Of a stretch of DNA of 9,008 nt, positions 6,923 through 9,008 are shown piece by piece. Each line of letters starts with the position of its first letter. Positions within the stretch are counted from its first letter, which is position 1. This stretch comes from an uncultured Oscillospiraceae bacterium. GTDB taxonomy: Bacteria; Bacillota; Clostridia; Oscillospirales; Acutalibacteraceae. The position numbers were made by a program, and so were the translations under genes. The stretch is from assembly GCA_900552285.1 (NCBI GenBank), contig URYV01000060.1, forward strand, positions 1 to 9,008, given 5' to 3'. The notes beneath the pieces were generated by a model, which was not told the origin of the DNA, searched no databases, and saw only the letters and a program-made list of their open reading frames with translations.

Positions 6923-7414
6923 TTAGTCGAAAAAGGCTTTGAGCGCGTCGAGTCTCGGATCGGTCGCTTCGTTTTTACAGCCGCAATCCCCTTCGTTGAG
7001 GTTTTTGCCGCAACTCGGGCAAAGACCCTTGCAATCGGGACGGCACAGAAACTTTGACGGATAGCGGACAATGATGTCGTCCCTCACAAGGGGGTCGAGA
7101 TCGATTTTAAAGTCCTCCGCAACGACGAAATCCTCGGTGTCCTCTCCCTCCAGCTCCTGAACCGCGACATAGGTGAGTGGGAGCGATTCCTTACGCTCGA
7201 TGTCGGCGGCGCAGCGGTCACAGGGGGCAGAGATCACATACTCGGCAACAAGTTCGATAAACACGACGCCCGCGCGGTTTTTGGCCGCACCCTTTATCTT
7301 AACCGGCTTTTTAAGGGACGAGTATCCCGAGAATTCAAGATCGGAAAGATCCATTTCATACTCGAATGGTAGAGACTCGCTCCCGGCAAAGACGCCGGAA
7401 AGATCCAGCAACAT
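6923..7414 (-). CDS. DUF177 (YceD-like) family protein
   Basis: Conserved protein encoded next to rpmF in most bacteria, thought to act in 23S rRNA or large-subunit maturation; its biochemical role is not firmly established. The length here is 163 residues. It contains a cysteine pair CDRC (Cys65, Cys68) and a C-terminal cluster CRPDCKGLCPSCG with CGC (Cys124, 128, 132, 135, 144, 146), the usual DUF177 zinc-ribbon-like region, and ends with the family-typical DPRLDALKAF. The ATG at 7414 was chosen because AAGGGAGGA (7429-7421) lies six bases upstream; an in-frame TTG at 7432 would start within that site. It is the first gene of a short operon with rpmF, driven by a full-consensus promoter and preceded by a leader of about 65 bases with possible alternative hairpins. 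Confidence 0.92.
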   Translation of the reverse strand: MLLDLSGVFAGSESLPFEYEMDLSDLEFSGYSSLKKPVKIKGAAKNRAGVVFIELVAEYVISAPCDRCAADIERKESLPLTYVAVQELEGEDTEDFVVAEDFKIDLDPLVRDDIIVRYPSKFLCRPDCKGLCPSCGKNLNEGDCGCKNEATDPRLDALKAFFD

Positions 7415-7427
7415 CGCATTTCCTCCC

Positions 7428-7470
7428 TTCAAAGACCTTTAAAGCGGGCTTTGAACAAACACAGCCCTGC
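7428..7470 (-). promoter_or_regulatory. DUF177-rpmF leader with two competing stem-loops
   Basis: In minus-strand RNA, TTCAAAG (7455-7449) can pair with CTTTGAA (7434-7428), whose last bases run into the ribosome binding site. Alternatively GGGCT (7467-7463) pairs with AGCCC (7450-7446), extended by two more pairs across a bulge. The two foldings share bases 7449-7450 and so exclude each other. This could allow translation control, but short complementary stretches also arise by chance. Confidence 0.35.
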
Positions 7471-7486
7471 CAAATAGGCAAAAATC

Positions 7487-7515
7487 ATTATATAATCTTT
7501 GTCCCGTTTTGTCAA
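7487..7515 (-). promoter_or_regulatory. Full-consensus sigma-A promoter for DUF177-rpmF
   Basis: Read on the minus strand: TTGACA (7515-7510), exactly 17 bases, then TATAAT (7492-7487). Both hexamers match the sigma-A consensus perfectly, as expected for a highly expressed ribosomal-protein unit. Transcription should begin near 7480. The -35 box begins seven bases beyond the alpha-galactosidase stop codon. Confidence 0.92.
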
Positions 7516-7522
7516 GAGTTTT

Positions 7523-9008
7523 TTAGTTTTCCGCAGGCTCAAAAAAGAAAATTATGCCCGTTCGGGGCTTTAAGAAAATTTCAATACCCTTTTCAAGGTC
7601 GCTTCCGCTTATTATTCTTGTCTCTCCCGTGGCCGAATTTTCCACCTTATAGTCTATCGAGCCGTCAAGGGTGAGCTTTGCAGTAAACGACGGTTCCTTG
7701 ACCTTGATGTTGGAGAGGACCTGGAAAAATCCCTTCTTGGTGTCGGGATTGTAAAACTCCATGGCGTAAAAGTCCTCAAGATTAAAGCGGGGCTCGGTCA
7801 GAGGATAATAGTCGGAATTTGTCATGAATTCGGCCGCTCTGCGCCAAATGGGATGATTTCTCCTTGCGATTTCAAAGCTGCTGTCATCGGCGTCGAAAAC
7901 AATTATGTCGGTCAGCGCCGGCGCACAGGCAAGCTGATAGCAGAAATCGTCCACGCGGAAATTGTAAAAGGGATCGTCGGAAAACCAAACCATTTCGCCG
8001 TTTACGTCCCAGCTGCGGTTGTGGGCGCGGAAATAGGGAATCCACTCGAACATATATCTGTGCTGCTTTTGCTTTATGGCATGGTCGCCGTAGCCCACGT
8101 CGGTGTAGTGAAGGGGAACGCCCCTGCGCATGGTTTCGGGATCGTTTCTCCGTCCGCCCGAGGCACAGGAGTCCATCCAAAGGCCGGGATTGCGGTTTAT
8201 AAGCTCATCCCAATAACGGTAGTACCCTTGAATGTGGAAGTTTTCGAGAGCACCGAGCCTGTCCTCGGTTTCGTTGTTTTTCCAACAGGGCATGGGGTCG
8301 AAATTGAAGTCCTGACGGTAGATTTTCACCTTGAATTTCTTTATAAGGCCGTCCACATGGTTTATAAGCCAGTCGAGGGCGTCCTTGTTCGAAAGGTCGA
8401 GCAGGCGGTTGGCGTCGTCGGGATTGCCGTTTTTGAGCAGCCATTCGGGGCGATTTGTTTCAAGCCATGTCCCCGGGCGCACCCGTTCGGGTTCAAACCA
8501 CAGCAGAAAATCAATTCCCTGCTTTTCACATTCTTCTCCGAGCACCTCAATGCCGTTCGGCCAGTTGACGGGATTTGCCTCCCATGTGCCGGTGTGGTCC
8601 CAATGATAGTCGCAGGGATACCAGCCGGCGTCAAGCCACCATATGTCGGGACGAAGGCCTTTGTCGAGATAGGTGTGCAGAGCCTTAAGCTGACCCTGCT
8701 CGGTGGCGCCGGAAAACTCCGGTTTACCGCCCTCGGCAAAAAGATGAAGGCAAAGCTTGGGGTGAAGGGGGCTGCCGTCTCTGTCTTTGGGCAGAATGTG
8801 TTTTATGTAAAATCTTCTCCATATGTTACGGGCATGGTCCTCATCCCCGACATAGCTTTCGATGTTTACCCTCGGGGTGCGGAAAACCTCGCCGGGCTTT
8901 AAATAAAGATTGCACCGTTTCTGCCCGAAAGCAACGTTGACGCCGTCATTCGTCTTTTCGAATTCGGCAATCCATTGTCCCGACCAGCCCACGGCAATGT
9001 TAAATCCG
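7523..9008 (-). CDS. Alpha-galactosidase, GH36 family (5' partial)
   Basis: Glycoside hydrolase releasing terminal alpha-galactose, for example from raffinose-type sugars, by a retaining mechanism. The frame runs off the right edge, so the N-terminal beta-sandwich domain is missing; the GTG at 8992 is internal, since GFNIAVGWSGQW is continuous across it and resembles the conserved family stretch. What remains, about 495 residues, is the catalytic barrel and C-terminal domain. Landmarks are WWLDAGWY, LLWFEPERV, KIYRQDFNF with the likely nucleophile Asp (codon 8311-8309), and DSCASGGRRND with the likely acid/base Asp (codon 8143-8141). The latter motif differs from the common SGGGR-x-D, which suggests a distinct GH36 branch, so activity on another alpha-galactoside or a related sugar is possible. 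No clear terminator separates its stop from the DUF177 promoter. Cell location cannot be judged without the N-terminus. Confidence 0.9.
   Translation of the reverse strand, partial: GFNIAVGWSGQWIAEFEKTNDGVNVAFGQKRCNLYLKPGEVFRTPRVNIESYVGDEDHARNIWRRFYIKHILPKDRDGSPLHPKLCLHLFAEGGKPEFSGATEQGQLKALHTYLDKGLRPDIWWLDAGWYPCDYHWDHTGTWEANPVNWPNGIEVLGEECEKQGIDFLLWFEPERVRPGTWLETNRPEWLLKNGNPDDANRLLDLSNKDALDWLINHVDGLIKKFKVKIYRQDFNFDPMPCWKNNETEDRLGALENFHIQGYYRYWDELINRNPGLWMDSCASGGRRNDPETMRRGVPLHYTDVGYGDHAIKQKQHRYMFEWIPYFRAHNRSWDVNGEMVWFSDDPFYNFRVDDFCYQLACAPALTDIIVFDADDSSFEIARRNHPIWRRAAEFMTNSDYYPLTEPRFNLEDFYAMEFYNPDTKKGFFQVLSNIKVKEPSFTAKLTLDGSIDYKVENSATGETRIISGSDLEKGIEIFLKPRTGIIFFFEPAEN

Noticed and set aside
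7430..7432. TTG as an alternative start for the DUF177 protein
   Set aside because: It overlaps the start of the ribosome binding site; the ATG at 7414 is correctly spaced and the extra residues look unlike the family N-terminus.
7536..7568. GCCC/GGGC mini-hairpin followed by a T-rich tract near the 3' end of the alpha-galactosidase gene
   Set aside because: Four base pairs, separated from the T-tract, and located inside coding sequence; probably chance.
7853..8902. 349-residue open frame on the plus strand, opposite the alpha-galactosidase
   Set aside because: Low-complexity Val/Gly/Ala-rich translation without domains, fully inside a clear GH36 gene; a shadow frame.

Overview
The window looks like chromosomal DNA from a Firmicute of the class Clostridia, probably a gut-type Oscillospirales or Lachnospirales relative. 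This is an inference from the gene set: a SipW-type secreted protein, a DUF512 radical SAM protein, a Zn-ribbon L32 next to DUF177, and a GH36 alpha-galactosidase. Strong AGGAGG-type ribosome binding sites, consensus sigma-A promoters, U-tailed hairpin terminators and a moderate base composition fit the same picture. I see no phage, insertion sequence, CRISPR array, tRNA or rRNA. Coding density is high and no gap exceeds about 130 bases.

Layout, left to right. (1) The left edge cuts a plus-strand gene for an exported protein with a SipW/TasA-type signal and a C-terminal beta-helix-like region. It ends at a bidirectional terminator shared with (2), a minus-strand histidine-phosphatase gene. 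(3) That gene diverges from a plus-strand cluster: an XRE regulator, an M18 aminopeptidase and galE. The two divergent promoters share overlapping -10 boxes, and a perfect TATACA-N3-TGTATA palindrome lies on them, so the regulator could control both sides. (4) galE ends at a 14-bp bidirectional terminator facing a minus-strand series. Read in its own direction, that series is the GH36 alpha-galactosidase (cut by the right edge), DUF177, rpmF and the DUF512 radical SAM protein. A consensus promoter (TTGACA-17-TATAAT) sits just past the alpha-galactosidase stop and drives DUF177-rpmF. Hairpins separate rpmF from the DUF512 gene, and one of them abuts that gene's ribosome binding site.

How the genes may work together: alpha-galactosidase releases galactose and GalE interconverts UDP-galactose and UDP-glucose, but they lie on opposite strands in different units, so any link is loose. 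DUF177-rpmF is a housekeeping ribosome unit. The XRE-M18-galE cluster and its divergent phosphatase share a control region but no obvious pathway. I find no convincing new multi-gene system. The best leads are the shared promoter/operator and the leader hairpins.
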